From Aquiflexum balticum DSM 16537 (GTDB lineage Bacteria > Bacteroidota > Bacteroidia > Cytophagales > Cyclobacteriaceae): a DNA stretch of 64,000 bases. Where the stretch lies: assembly GCF_900176595.1 (NCBI RefSeq), contig NZ_LT838813.1, positions 1,426,001 through 1,490,000 of the forward strand, given 5' to 3'. Below are positions 46,891-55,677 of this stretch, piece by piece (the stretch's first letter is position 1; each line of letters opens with the position of its first letter). Position numbers and translations under genes: made by a program. Under the pieces are notes generated by a model. It was not told the DNA's origin. It saw nothing but the letters and a program-made list of their open reading frames with translations, and did no database searches.

Positions 46891-47010
46891 ATCCAAAATT
46901 TCTCCTTCGGAAAATAAATCCCCTTATTGGGGAAGAAAATCCAGCATTTCGTCCTAAGCCAAGGTTTCTGAACCATTGAATTTTTTACCTTAATCCCAAA
47001 TGCATTCATC
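46891..47010 (+). repeat. Dispersed intergenic element, copy 7
   Basis: ATCCAAAATTTCTCCTTCGG, AAAATAAATCCCC, TTATTGGGGAAG, AAAATCCAGCATTTCGTCC and TAAGCCAAGG, then the tail GAACCATTGAATTTTTTACC. The core ends 155 bp before the start of the APC permease gene. Confidence 0.8.
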
Positions 47011-47116
47011 AAACATTTGAAATGTAACACAAAGCTCAGTCCCTCAAACAGCTAAAATTCCTATTTACCTTGAACATGATAAAAAAATCCATCCATCCCC
47101 ATTTTTCAAACCCCCT

Positions 47117-48427
47117 ATGCAAACCACCCAAGAAGGATTAAAAAGGGAAGTCGGCGTATGGGGACTCTCGGCCAATATTGTCAATATCATGGTAGGCGCC
47201 GGCATCTTCGTTTTGCCTGCCATCATCGCCGAAACTATGGGGGCTTCCGGCGTCTTGGCTTACCTGTTTTGCGGATTGCTGATCGGTTTGGTCATGCTTT
47301 GTTTTGCAGAGGTTGGGAGCAAGGTGACCCATTCCGGTGGAGGATACGCTTATGTGGAGACTGCCTTTGGGGCTTATCCGGGATTTTTGGTTTCAATATT
47401 CTCTTTGATGGGAAGTATTTTTGCAGATGCGGCAGTTTCCAATGCCCTAGTGGAGATTTTGGCAATGCTTTTCCCGATTTTCAAGACTCCGCCTCTTAGA
47501 ATATTTATCCTCTTTCTTTTATTTTCAGGCTTGGCCATCCTCAATGTCATTGGTGTCAAACAGGGAATTGGACTGGTCAAAATCACTACCGTCGCCAAAT
47601 TGATTCCACTATTGCTACTTATTAGTTTTGGCTGGAAAGATGTACAATGGGTCAATTTATCTTGGGAATCTGAACCGACCATCCAAAAATTGGGAGAGGC
47701 TTCCCTGATCTTGTTTTTTGCTTTTATGGGTGGGGACGCGGGCTTGTCGATTGGTGGGGAAATCAAAAACCCACAAAAGACGGTACCCCGTGCGATTTTT
47801 ATAGGGATTTCGGGAGTGCTATTGCTCTATATACTTATCCAATTGGTTTCTCAAGGAATTTTGGGCAATGAACTTCCAAATCAAAAAGAAGCACCTTTGG
47901 CAGAAGCTGCTGAAATTGTTTTTGGACCCGTAGGATATACCCTTCTTTTTGTTGGAACAGGGATATCCATGTTTGGAATGGTCAGTGGGCAGATCCTGAA
48001 TATTCCAAGAGTGATTTTTAGACTTTCCCGGGATGGGGTGATTCCTTTCAGTAGGTTGGCTTCTATCCACCACAAATTCAAAACCCCATATTTGGCGATT
48101 TTGCTGTACAGCGGGCTGGGCTTTACCCTTGCCACCATAGGAGGCTTTAGGCAATTGGCCGTAATCGCCGCTTCAAGTGTGTTGCTGGTTTATTTTGGCG
48201 TTTCACTCTCGGTGATCGGTCTTCGAAGAAAGAGGGACTTGGATAATGGAGGTTTCAAAATTCCTTTTGGTTATACCGTTCCTATCCTTTCAGCAGGTAT
48301 CATTCTTTTTTTCCTGTCCAATTTGACAGGATTTGAAATAAAAGGAATACTGACCCTGATTGTGGTTTTGACAGGGATTTATTTCCTGGGTAAGGTGTAT
48401 CGGATGTGGAAGAAGAATAAAGGTTAG
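47117..48427 (+). CDS. APC-family amino-acid permease
   Basis: 436 residues, about 12 hydrophobic segments. LKREVGVWGLSANIVNIMVG, AGIFVLPAIIAE and the loop GGEIKNPQKTVPRAIFIG mark the APC/LAT-like group. It resembles the permease at 50182 at the N-terminus (LKREVGxxGxxxNxxxIxxGxGIFxLPA), and the two flank a sulfatase. Substrate unknown. Confidence 0.87.
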   Translation: MQTTQEGLKREVGVWGLSANIVNIMVGAGIFVLPAIIAETMGASGVLAYLFCGLLIGLVMLCFAEVGSKVTHSGGGYAYVETAFGAYPGFLVSIFSLMGSIFADAAVSNALVEILAMLFPIFKTPPLRIFILFLLFSGLAILNVIGVKQGIGLVKITTVAKLIPLLLLISFGWKDVQWVNLSWESEPTIQKLGEASLILFFAFMGGDAGLSIGGEIKNPQKTVPRAIFIGISGVLLLYILIQLVSQGILGNELPNQKEAPLAEAAEIVFGPVGYTLLFVGTGISMFGMVSGQILNIPRVIFRLSRDGVIPFSRLASIHHKFKTPYLAILLYSGLGFTLATIGGFRQLAVIAASSVLLVYFGVSLSVIGLRRKRDLDNGGFKIPFGYTVPILSAGIILFFLSNLTGFEIKGILTLIVVLTGIYFLGKVYRMWKKNKG

Positions 48428-48533
48428 TAGGATAAAAAGAATCAATCAAAAAATACTTATCTTATTTAATATTTATCAGAGGCAAACTATTCACCAATAC
48501 CAATTTAAAGCTTTCTGAAAAACAGATCTACAA

Positions 48534-50201
48534 ATGAACCATCAGACCAGACCAATCATCTTCATAGCATTTTTTGGAATCCTGTTTTTTTCCTGTGAAA
48601 AAGAAATACCGACCCCTAAGTCTCCCAATATCCTTTTAATTATGGCCGATGACTTGGGTTATGCAGATATGGGTTCCTTTGGAGGAGACATTTCCACACC
48701 CAATCTGGATCAATTGGCCAAAGAGGGCATCCGTTTTAGCCGCTTTCATACAGCCCCGTTTTGTGCGGTAAGCAGGGCCATGTTGCTTTCGGGAAATTTT
48801 AACCATGTGGCCGGTATGGGTTCACAGGATTTGGTCACCGGAATTCCGGGATACGAAGGAAAACTCAGTGACCGGATTATTCCTGTTCCAGAACTTCTTC
48901 GCTCAGCAGGCTACCATACTTATATGGCCGGAAAATGGCATTTGGGAGGATCTGCTGAGGCCAATCCCGCCAACAGAGGTTTTGAAAAATCCTTTGTGAC
49001 CCTGGAAGGTGGGGCCAACCACTACAGCGAAAGAGGTATTTTCCCGGATGTTCCGGTTTCTCTGTATACCGAAAATGGAGAAGAAGCCAATTGGCCTGAA
49101 GGCACATATTCCACGGATTTTTATACAGACAAACTGATATCCTACATCAATGCCGATCGGGAGGATGAACAGCCTTTCTTCGTCTTTGCCGCATATACTT
49201 CCCCGCATTGGCCGCTTCAAGTGGATTCAACCTACTGGAAAAAATATGAGGGCCGCTACGATGCCGGGTATGAGGACCTCCGTGAAAAGAGACTGGAATC
49301 CCTCAAAAAAGCCGGAATGATCCACCCTTCTGCGCAAACACCTCCCCTTCATCCCCGGGTCAAACCATGGGATTCGCTATCGCCCGAGGAACAGAAAAAA
49401 GAGGCCCGAAAGATGGAACTCTATGCCGGTATGGTGGAGAACCTGGACTATAACATCGGGCGTTTGATTTCCCATCTAAAGGAAACAGGCCAATACGAAA
49501 ACACAATGATTGTTTTTCTGTCAGATAATGGCGCAGCTGCTGAGGACTTCTACTACCATGACTATTTTGGGCCTTTCCTCCGGGAAAATTACTCAGATAC
49601 ATTTGAAGATATGGGCCTGGAAAACTCCTTTATTTCCTACGGTCCTCAATGGGCAGAAGCAGGTGCTTCTCCTTTCAAATACTTTAAAGGCTTTACCACA
49701 GAGGGGGGAATGAACACTCCAATGATTATCTCCGGTCCTGGCATCGGCTCCAAAAACCAAATCAACCATCAATTTCTAACCATCATGGATCTGGCTCCGA
49801 CTTTTTATGAACTTGCAGGAATAACCTACCCGAAATCCTGGAGGGGAAAAGAAATTGCAGGATTAGCTGGAAGCTCTATTTTATCTGCTTTGACCGGAGA
49901 TCCAGATCCAATTCATGATTCCACTTATGTTTTTGGCTTGGAACATCAAGGGGATGCGATGCTCAGAAAGAGGAAATGGAAGCTTTTGAATACCAAAAAA
50001 CCTTTTGAATTGGATAATTTCGAGCTATATGATTTGGAAAATGACCTATCCGAGCAACAGGATTTGAAAGATGTCCATCCTGAGAAATACAAGGAATTAC
50101 TGTTGGAATGGGAAAAGTTTTCCAAACAGGTTGGCATCCGAACTCCAACACCCAAATCCGGCGAAAACCTAATGGATAACGATGGCAGATCTCGAAACTA
50201 A
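48534..50201 (+). CDS. Sulfatase (arylsulfatase-like) lipoprotein with unusual FGly motif
   Basis: 555 residues with lipobox FFSCE (Cys21). ADDLGYADMGSFG (metal site), GKWHLGG, SPHWPLQ and LSDNGAAAED are as expected for type I sulfatases. The catalytic motif reads FCAVSRAM, with Cys77 and Val79 in the place normally held by Pro or Ala (CxPSR/CxASR). Activity therefore depends on whether FGly-generating enzymes accept CAVSR. The last 20 bp overlap the next permease gene. Confidence 0.85.
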   Translation: MNHQTRPIIFIAFFGILFFSCEKEIPTPKSPNILLIMADDLGYADMGSFGGDISTPNLDQLAKEGIRFSRFHTAPFCAVSRAMLLSGNFNHVAGMGSQDLVTGIPGYEGKLSDRIIPVPELLRSAGYHTYMAGKWHLGGSAEANPANRGFEKSFVTLEGGANHYSERGIFPDVPVSLYTENGEEANWPEGTYSTDFYTDKLISYINADREDEQPFFVFAAYTSPHWPLQVDSTYWKKYEGRYDAGYEDLREKRLESLKKAGMIHPSAQTPPLHPRVKPWDSLSPEEQKKEARKMELYAGMVENLDYNIGRLISHLKETGQYENTMIVFLSDNGAAAEDFYYHDYFGPFLRENYSDTFEDMGLENSFISYGPQWAEAGASPFKYFKGFTTEGGMNTPMIISGPGIGSKNQINHQFLTIMDLAPTFYELAGITYPKSWRGKEIAGLAGSSILSALTGDPDPIHDSTYVFGLEHQGDAMLRKRKWKLLNTKKPFELDNFELYDLENDLSEQQDLKDVHPEKYKELLLEWEKFSKQVGIRTPTPKSGENLMDNDGRSRN

Positions 50202-51516
50202 TAAACTGAAACGCGAAGTCGGTATTTTAGGTGTAGTGACCAATGTACTCAGCATCTCAATTGGCAGTGGGATATTCCTACTGCCCGCATTGGTATTTGT
50301 GATTTTGGGAAACGGAAGTATTCTGGCCTATATTTTTTGTGGATTTATCTTTCTAGCGCTAGGTCTTTGTTTTGCTGAGGTCAGCAGCCGGGTTCCTGAT
50401 ACAGGAGGGATGTATGTCTATATCGAGCGGGCATTCGGTCCTTTGGCAGGTTTTCTTTCCAATTCGCTGTATTTGTTTGGGGTGGGTGTTTTGGCCTGTG
50501 CAGCCTTGCTTAATGCCATGGCAGATATCGCGGCTTCCTCTTTCCCTGTACTTGGGGAACTTTGGGCCAGGATAGGCTTTTTTTCGGTGATTTTGGGAAT
50601 TATTTCTTTGCTCAGCATCCGGGGAATAAAAGACAGCATGATCTTCGTGAAGATCCTGACCTTCACCAAGGTATTGGCGATGCTGGTTCTGGTGACCTTT
50701 GGCCTTTCTGCCATTAGTTTGGATAACATTATTTGGAAAGGGTTTCCTGAATTTTCCAAAATCGGAGAAGCTTCCCTACTCTTGATTTTCGCATTTCTTG
50801 GTGGTGAATTGGCCCTGAGCGTGGGGGGTGAAATGAAAAATCCAAAGCGAACAGCCCCTTTGGGATTTGTGATTGGAATTTTCGGCGTTGTCTTGATTTT
50901 TTGTCTGATCCATTTGGCCGTTCAGGGAGTTCTTGGTCAGACTTTGCTCGAAAATCAGGAGGCTCCGTTGGCCGAATTAGCCAAAAACCTGGCAGGAAAT
51001 ACAGGGTTTCTTCTGATTCTTATCGTCTCATTTATTGCAGTATGGAGCACATTCAGTTCCATATTTTTACTGAAAAACCGCATTCTTTATGCAGGAGCAG
51101 TAGATGGAATCCTGCCAAAAGTATTTGCCAAACTTCACCCCAAATACGGCACTCCTGTCATCGCGATTGTTTTCCTGGCCATCCTGGAATTACTTATTGC
51201 AGGCACGGGAAGCTTTAGGTATTTGTTGATATTAGTCACTGGGAACTCCATCCTTATTTATTTAGGAGTGATCCTTGCCTTTTTTAAATTTAGATTAACA
51301 GATAAAAACCCAGGTCCTGAATTATTTAAAATCAAAGGAGGATACTTCCTTGGCACTTTTGCCCTGATTGCTTTGGTATGGATTTTTTTTCAACTGAGCC
51401 AAACCGAACTCCTGGGCATTGGGCTGTTCGTTCTCATGCTGTCCATAATCTATCAGCTCATAGCTTTCTATAAAAGAAAGAAACCTTCCATAAACCAACA
51501 AATTACATCCCTATGA
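50182..51516 (+). CDS. APC-family amino-acid permease
   Basis: 444 residues, about 12 hydrophobic segments: LKREVGILGVVTNVLSISIG, SGIFLLPALVFV, then GGEMKNPKRTAPLGFVIG. It overlaps the 3' end of the sulfatase gene (ATG 50182, sulfatase stop 50199-50201), so the two are translationally linked. It is related to the permease at 47117. Confidence 0.88.
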   Translation: MADLETNKLKREVGILGVVTNVLSISIGSGIFLLPALVFVILGNGSILAYIFCGFIFLALGLCFAEVSSRVPDTGGMYVYIERAFGPLAGFLSNSLYLFGVGVLACAALLNAMADIAASSFPVLGELWARIGFFSVILGIISLLSIRGIKDSMIFVKILTFTKVLAMLVLVTFGLSAISLDNIIWKGFPEFSKIGEASLLLIFAFLGGELALSVGGEMKNPKRTAPLGFVIGIFGVVLIFCLIHLAVQGVLGQTLLENQEAPLAELAKNLAGNTGFLLILIVSFIAVWSTFSSIFLLKNRILYAGAVDGILPKVFAKLHPKYGTPVIAIVFLAILELLIAGTGSFRYLLILVTGNSILIYLGVILAFFKFRLTDKNPGPELFKIKGGYFLGTFALIALVWIFFQLSQTELLGIGLFVLMLSIIYQLIAFYKRKKPSINQQITSL

Positions 51517-51641
51517 AAAAAGCCACTCATCTTCCTTTTCATCCTGAGTCATATTTTTCCTTGTATTTTCAGAAAGTAATATTTGAAGCAAGTGAACTTC
51601 CTTCACAATTCAAATCATCAAACTCTTAAATCGTTAATCTC

Positions 51642-53672
51642 ATGAAATATCGCATCCTGCTATTACTTGGTTTACTCGTTTTTTACAACGGCATTCAGGC
51701 TCAAGAAAAAACCAATCTCGAACTGACCGACCTCTTCAATATGGAATATGTCAGCGATCCGCAGATTTCCCCTGATGGTTCACAGGTTGTTTTTGTCCGG
51801 AATTTTAAGGACATCATGACCGACCGGGATTATTCCAATCTCTGGATCAGCAATATTGATGGTTCCAGGATCCGTCAGCTCACGCAGGGCAACCAACGCG
51901 ACTATGCCCCAAGATGGTCGAATGACGGTAAAAAGCTGGCCTATCTTTCCAACCAACAAGATGATAAGGTCAAACTTTTCCTGATGCATCTGGACACCAG
52001 GGAAACCGCAGCACTGACCAATACTTCCATACCTCCCGGTGCAGTAGCTTGGAGTCCGGATGACAGTCAGCTGGCCTTTACCCAATTTGTTCCTGAAGCC
52101 AAAAAATCGATGCTGAACATTCCTGCCAAACCTGAAGGAGCAGAATGGAATGCATCACCGATCTTTATAGATGAGTTAAATTATCGGGGTGATGGTGCAG
52201 GATATTTAAAATCCGGCAAATCCCAGATTTTTACTTTGGGAATCGATGGGGGAACTCCGAGACAACGCACTTTTACAACACATAATCATGGAAGCCCTAT
52301 TTGGGCTAAAGATGGGAAAAGCCTATTTTTCTCAGCTAACCTGCATGAAAATTCTGAATTGGAACCCAGAAATTCGGAAATATATAGTTTGGATTTGTCT
52401 ACAGGTGACGTTAAAGCCCTGACCTCAAGGTTTGGACCAGATAGTAGTCCCATACTTTCTCCTGACGGCAAAATGATTGCATTCACAGGTCATGATGACA
52501 CCTTTCAGGGTTATATGGTGACCAATCTATATATCATGAATGTAGATGGAACCGGTGTAAAAAACCTTACAGCAGACCTGGACCGTGACGCAAGTAATCC
52601 CCGATGGGAAGGAAATGGTCAAGGGATTTACTTTCAGTATAGTGACCAAGGAGATGTCAAAGTGGGGCATGTGGCCCTTACAGGAAAAATCCGAACGATA
52701 GTTGAAGGACTTGGAGGTTTGGATTTGGGGAGGCCCTATAATTCGGGAACTTTTACCGTATCAGCCAACAACCGCTTTGCATTTACCCAAGGTGGACCGG
52801 AACATCCGGCTGATTTGGCCATCTGGAATAACGGAGAAACCAAAAGACTGACTGCAGTCAATGATGATTTGTTTTCCTTTAGAAAAATCGGAAAAACAGA
52901 AGAGATTTGGTGGGAATCTTCTTTTGATCAAAAGCGAGTCCAAGGTTGGATAGTCACCCCACCCGATTTTGACCCCAGTAAAAAATATCCTTTTATCCTT
53001 GAAATCCATGGCGGTCCTTTTGCCATGTACGGGCCTTCTTTTGCTTATGAAATACAAGCCTATGCAGCCGCAGGCTATGTGGTGCTATATGCTAATCCAC
53101 GAGGAAGTACTGGTTACGGAGAGGAATTTGGCAATGCCATCCACCATGACTATCCCAATCATGACTATGAAGACCTCATCTCGGGAGTAGATGCGGTGAT
53201 TGCCAAAGGCTATGTCGACACGAATAACCTATTTGTAACAGGAGGTTCAGGCGGCGGAGTGCTAACGGCTTGGATCATTGGAAAAACAGATCGGTTCAAA
53301 GCTGCCGTGGTAGCTAAACCCGTGATCAATTGGACGAGTTTTGTGCTGCACGCGGACAACCCGGCTTTCTTTGCCAAGTATTGGTTTGGATCGATGCCTT
53401 GGGAAGATCAGGAGAATTACTGGAGAAGATCACCGTTATCGCTGGTTGGCAATGTAAAAACCCCGACAATGCTGCTGACGGGAGAGCAGGATTTCCGTAC
53501 GCCCATTTCTGAATCAGAGCAGTATTATGCAGCGCTCAAACTCCAAGGAGTGGAAGCTGCCATGGTCCGCATTCCCAATGCTTCCCATGGATTGGTCAAT
53601 CGACCCAGCATGCTGATGAGTAAATCAGCGGCTATTTTGAGTTGGTTCAACCATTATCGGGATAAGGAATGA
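51642..53672 (+). CDS. S9 prolyl oligopeptidase-type peptidase
   Basis: 676 residues with a signal ending about GIQAQ. PD40 propeller repeats (SPDGSQVVFVRN, SPDDSQLAF, SPDGKMIAF) come first. The catalytic domain has GGSGGGVLTAW with Ser536, an Asp in GEQDFRTPI and a His in ASHGLVNRP. The stop overlaps the next ATG (ATGA), making it the first gene of a long operon that contains the DUF6090 array. Confidence 0.91.
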   Translation: MKYRILLLLGLLVFYNGIQAQEKTNLELTDLFNMEYVSDPQISPDGSQVVFVRNFKDIMTDRDYSNLWISNIDGSRIRQLTQGNQRDYAPRWSNDGKKLAYLSNQQDDKVKLFLMHLDTRETAALTNTSIPPGAVAWSPDDSQLAFTQFVPEAKKSMLNIPAKPEGAEWNASPIFIDELNYRGDGAGYLKSGKSQIFTLGIDGGTPRQRTFTTHNHGSPIWAKDGKSLFFSANLHENSELEPRNSEIYSLDLSTGDVKALTSRFGPDSSPILSPDGKMIAFTGHDDTFQGYMVTNLYIMNVDGTGVKNLTADLDRDASNPRWEGNGQGIYFQYSDQGDVKVGHVALTGKIRTIVEGLGGLDLGRPYNSGTFTVSANNRFAFTQGGPEHPADLAIWNNGETKRLTAVNDDLFSFRKIGKTEEIWWESSFDQKRVQGWIVTPPDFDPSKKYPFILEIHGGPFAMYGPSFAYEIQAYAAAGYVVLYANPRGSTGYGEEFGNAIHHDYPNHDYEDLISGVDAVIAKGYVDTNNLFVTGGSGGGVLTAWIIGKTDRFKAAVVAKPVINWTSFVLHADNPAFFAKYWFGSMPWEDQENYWRRSPLSLVGNVKTPTMLLTGEQDFRTPISESEQYYAALKLQGVEAAMVRIPNASHGLVNRPSMLMSKSAAILSWFNHYRDKE

Positions 53673-54115
53673 GTTGGATAAGAAAAACATTACTCTCCCT
53701 GACAGGGCTTTTAATAGTCACTTTCTCCTTTGCGCAGGAGGCTGAGGTGACTCAGATTCTTGCGCAACGGGAGGCGTCGAATCAGGCCCTTCGTGTTTTT
53801 GATGAGGAATTGAATGCGAGCTTTTCCACAGAAGACGCCTTGATCACCACAGGGGCAGGCACTTTGATTTCAGGAAAAAAGGAATTGATCAAGTATATCC
53901 AAGAATCGACCGGCCCGAGAATGTATTGGATCAGGACTCCGGATGAAGTGCTGGTCAATCCCAAAACTATGTTGGCATGGGAAACGGGAACCTGGAAAGG
54001 ATATGTAGAGGGTTCAGATGAGGCAGTGGTGGGAGGGAAGTACTCCGCCCAATGGACCAAAAAATCCGGGACTTGGCTGATTCAATCGCAGTTGTTTGTC
54101 ACACTGGAAAATTAA
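53669..54115 (+). CDS. DUF4440/NTF2-like exported protein
   Basis: 148 residues, signal ending FSFAQ. EVTQILAQREASNQALRVFD, ELIKYIQESTGPRMYW and GTWKGYVEG..VVGGKYSAQWTKK are typical of DUF4440. The start overlaps the S9 peptidase stop by 4 bp, and the next gene starts 4 bp after its stop. Confidence 0.78.
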   Translation: MSWIRKTLLSLTGLLIVTFSFAQEAEVTQILAQREASNQALRVFDEELNASFSTEDALITTGAGTLISGKKELIKYIQESTGPRMYWIRTPDEVLVNPKTMLAWETGTWKGYVEGSDEAVVGGKYSAQWTKKSGTWLIQSQLFVTLEN

Positions 54116-54119
54116 GCTG

Positions 54120-54899
54120 ATGGAAGAAAATCAAGAAATAGCTGAAAGCGGGAAAGACATTTCCAATATTGAAATGATCAGCTCTTTGAAAAAGAAGAAC
54201 TGGAAATCCTATTTCAAGGAGTTCTTTATGCTTTTTCTTGCAGTCTTCTGTGGATTCCTTGCAGAAAATTACAGAGAATCTTTGAGTGCAAAAAAGATTG
54301 AAAAAGAATACATCCTCTCTTTGATAGAAGACTTAAAAACGGATACGACCAACCTAAGCTGGTATATCTCCTTCAGGAAAGAAAAAAGCGTGCTCATGGA
54401 TTCTTTGGCAGGAATGATCCTATCAGAAGAGCGGAGTTTGTTGGGAAATCAGATTTATTTTTTGGCGAGGCAGGTATTTAATGACCAGTCATTTTTCTAT
54501 TCGGATGGTACCATACAGCAGCTCAAAAATGCCGGGAACCTTCGGCTGCTTCGAAAAAGAAACGTCGTCAATGAATTACTTACATATGAGAAAAAAGTGA
54601 AGGTGTTGGAGGAATGGGACGAGAATGACAACAGAACCAAATCTACCTTTCGCGAAATGGGAGGGAAGGTCTTCCATTCCGCAGAATTGAACGCTACGAT
54701 GGATTCAGAAATGAGATTTGTTATGCCTACCTCCAATCCCCAATTGATCACAACTGATTTTGGGGTCATCAATGAGATTGCTTTTCAAATCCACTACTTA
54801 TCCAAAATGACCAAAGGCAATAGCCTCCGAGCGGAATCCTTAAAGTCTGACGCAGCTCGCTTATTGGAATTGATTCATTCAGAATATAAAATCGACTGA
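54120..54899 (+). CDS. DUF6090-like protein
   Basis: 259 residues from ATG 54120 (an upstream extension begins at 54096). A soluble acidic N-terminus (about 1-27), KKKNWKSYFKEFFMLFLAVF then CGFLAENYRES as the membrane segment (about 35-55), and a helical C-terminus. The family motif is IQQLKNAGNLRLLRKRNVVN at about 139-158. It differs from the other copies in lacking the MIKFFRKIRQ start, but shares the layout, so I treat it as a sister group. The gap to the next gene is 2 bp. Confidence 0.68.
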   Translation: MEENQEIAESGKDISNIEMISSLKKKNWKSYFKEFFMLFLAVFCGFLAENYRESLSAKKIEKEYILSLIEDLKTDTTNLSWYISFRKEKSVLMDSLAGMILSEERSLLGNQIYFLARQVFNDQSFFYSDGTIQQLKNAGNLRLLRKRNVVNELLTYEKKVKVLEEWDENDNRTKSTFREMGGKVFHSAELNATMDSEMRFVMPTSNPQLITTDFGVINEIAFQIHYLSKMTKGNSLRAESLKSDAARLLELIHSEYKID

Positions 54900-54901
54900 C
54901 C

Positions 54902-55666
54902 ATGGAAAATCAGCCTATAGATCAAGATCAGACTATTGAAGAATCCAATGCAAAAGAGTCAAAGGTCTCTAAAAAGAGAAACTGGTCATCCTATTTTAAG
55001 GAGTTCTTTATGCTGTTTTTGGCAATTTCCCTTGGGTTTTTTGTAGAAAACCAGAGGGAAGCCTACGTCGAAAACAAAAGTGCCAAAGTCCTCGCGCAAT
55101 CCATGTTGGAAGATCTGGAACAGGACAGAAAAGCCTTGCAGGACGGGATCAGATTTATGGAGGAGAAAGACCAAAAAATGGATGAATTCCTTCGCATGCT
55201 TCATGCTCCCGGTGCGGATTGGGATACGGTGGCATTTTACAAAAGTATGACGATGGTTTTCTCCACTTTTCCTTTTTCACCCACAGACGGCACTTATTCC
55301 CAAATGAAATCCTCGGGTACCCTGCGGTATTTTGATCAAAGGCTGGTCAATAAGATGAATGCCTATGACAACCAATTGAAGAAAACAGTATTCCGGGATG
55401 AGCTTGTAGAAAAGGGAGAATGGGAATTGGTACCACTAGCAGCCACACTGATCAATTTTGAGGTAACTGGTGAGTTACGGTTCAACAAGCCCATTACCAA
55501 AGAGACCTATATCAAGATCAGGAATCAAGACACCTTGGACTTATTTATCAATAAAGTCGCCGTCGTCCGGACGATGACGGGGCGTTCGCTTCAGGAGTAT
55601 AAGGCGCAGCTGCTGTTGGGTGAAGACCTGATCAAAGAGATCAAAGACAAATACCAATTGAATTAG
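54902..55666 (+). CDS. DUF6090-like protein
   Basis: 254 residues with the same architecture as the preceding gene: KRNWSSYFKEFFMLFLAISL then GFFVENQREA as the membrane segment (about 30-52), and the family motif YSQMKSSGTLRYFDQRLVNK near 134-153. The pair is a recent tandem duplication. The next gene starts 11 bp later. Confidence 0.7.
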   Translation: MENQPIDQDQTIEESNAKESKVSKKRNWSSYFKEFFMLFLAISLGFFVENQREAYVENKSAKVLAQSMLEDLEQDRKALQDGIRFMEEKDQKMDEFLRMLHAPGADWDTVAFYKSMTMVFSTFPFSPTDGTYSQMKSSGTLRYFDQRLVNKMNAYDNQLKKTVFRDELVEKGEWELVPLAATLINFEVTGELRFNKPITKETYIKIRNQDTLDLFINKVAVVRTMTGRSLQEYKAQLLLGEDLIKEIKDKYQLN

Positions 55667-55677
55667 TCATTATTATC

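Noticed and set aside
2548-47010. The dispersed elements as insertion-sequence ends
   Set aside because: No transposase, no target-site duplications and no paired ends are seen; all copies face the same way and most sit before genes.
46848-47030. 60-codon - strand open frame
   Set aside because: Covers the dispersed element copy 7 and shows no domain.
48877-49220. Antisense open frames within the second sulfatase gene
   Set aside because: Sense strand carries the full set of sulfatase motifs; antisense frames look random.
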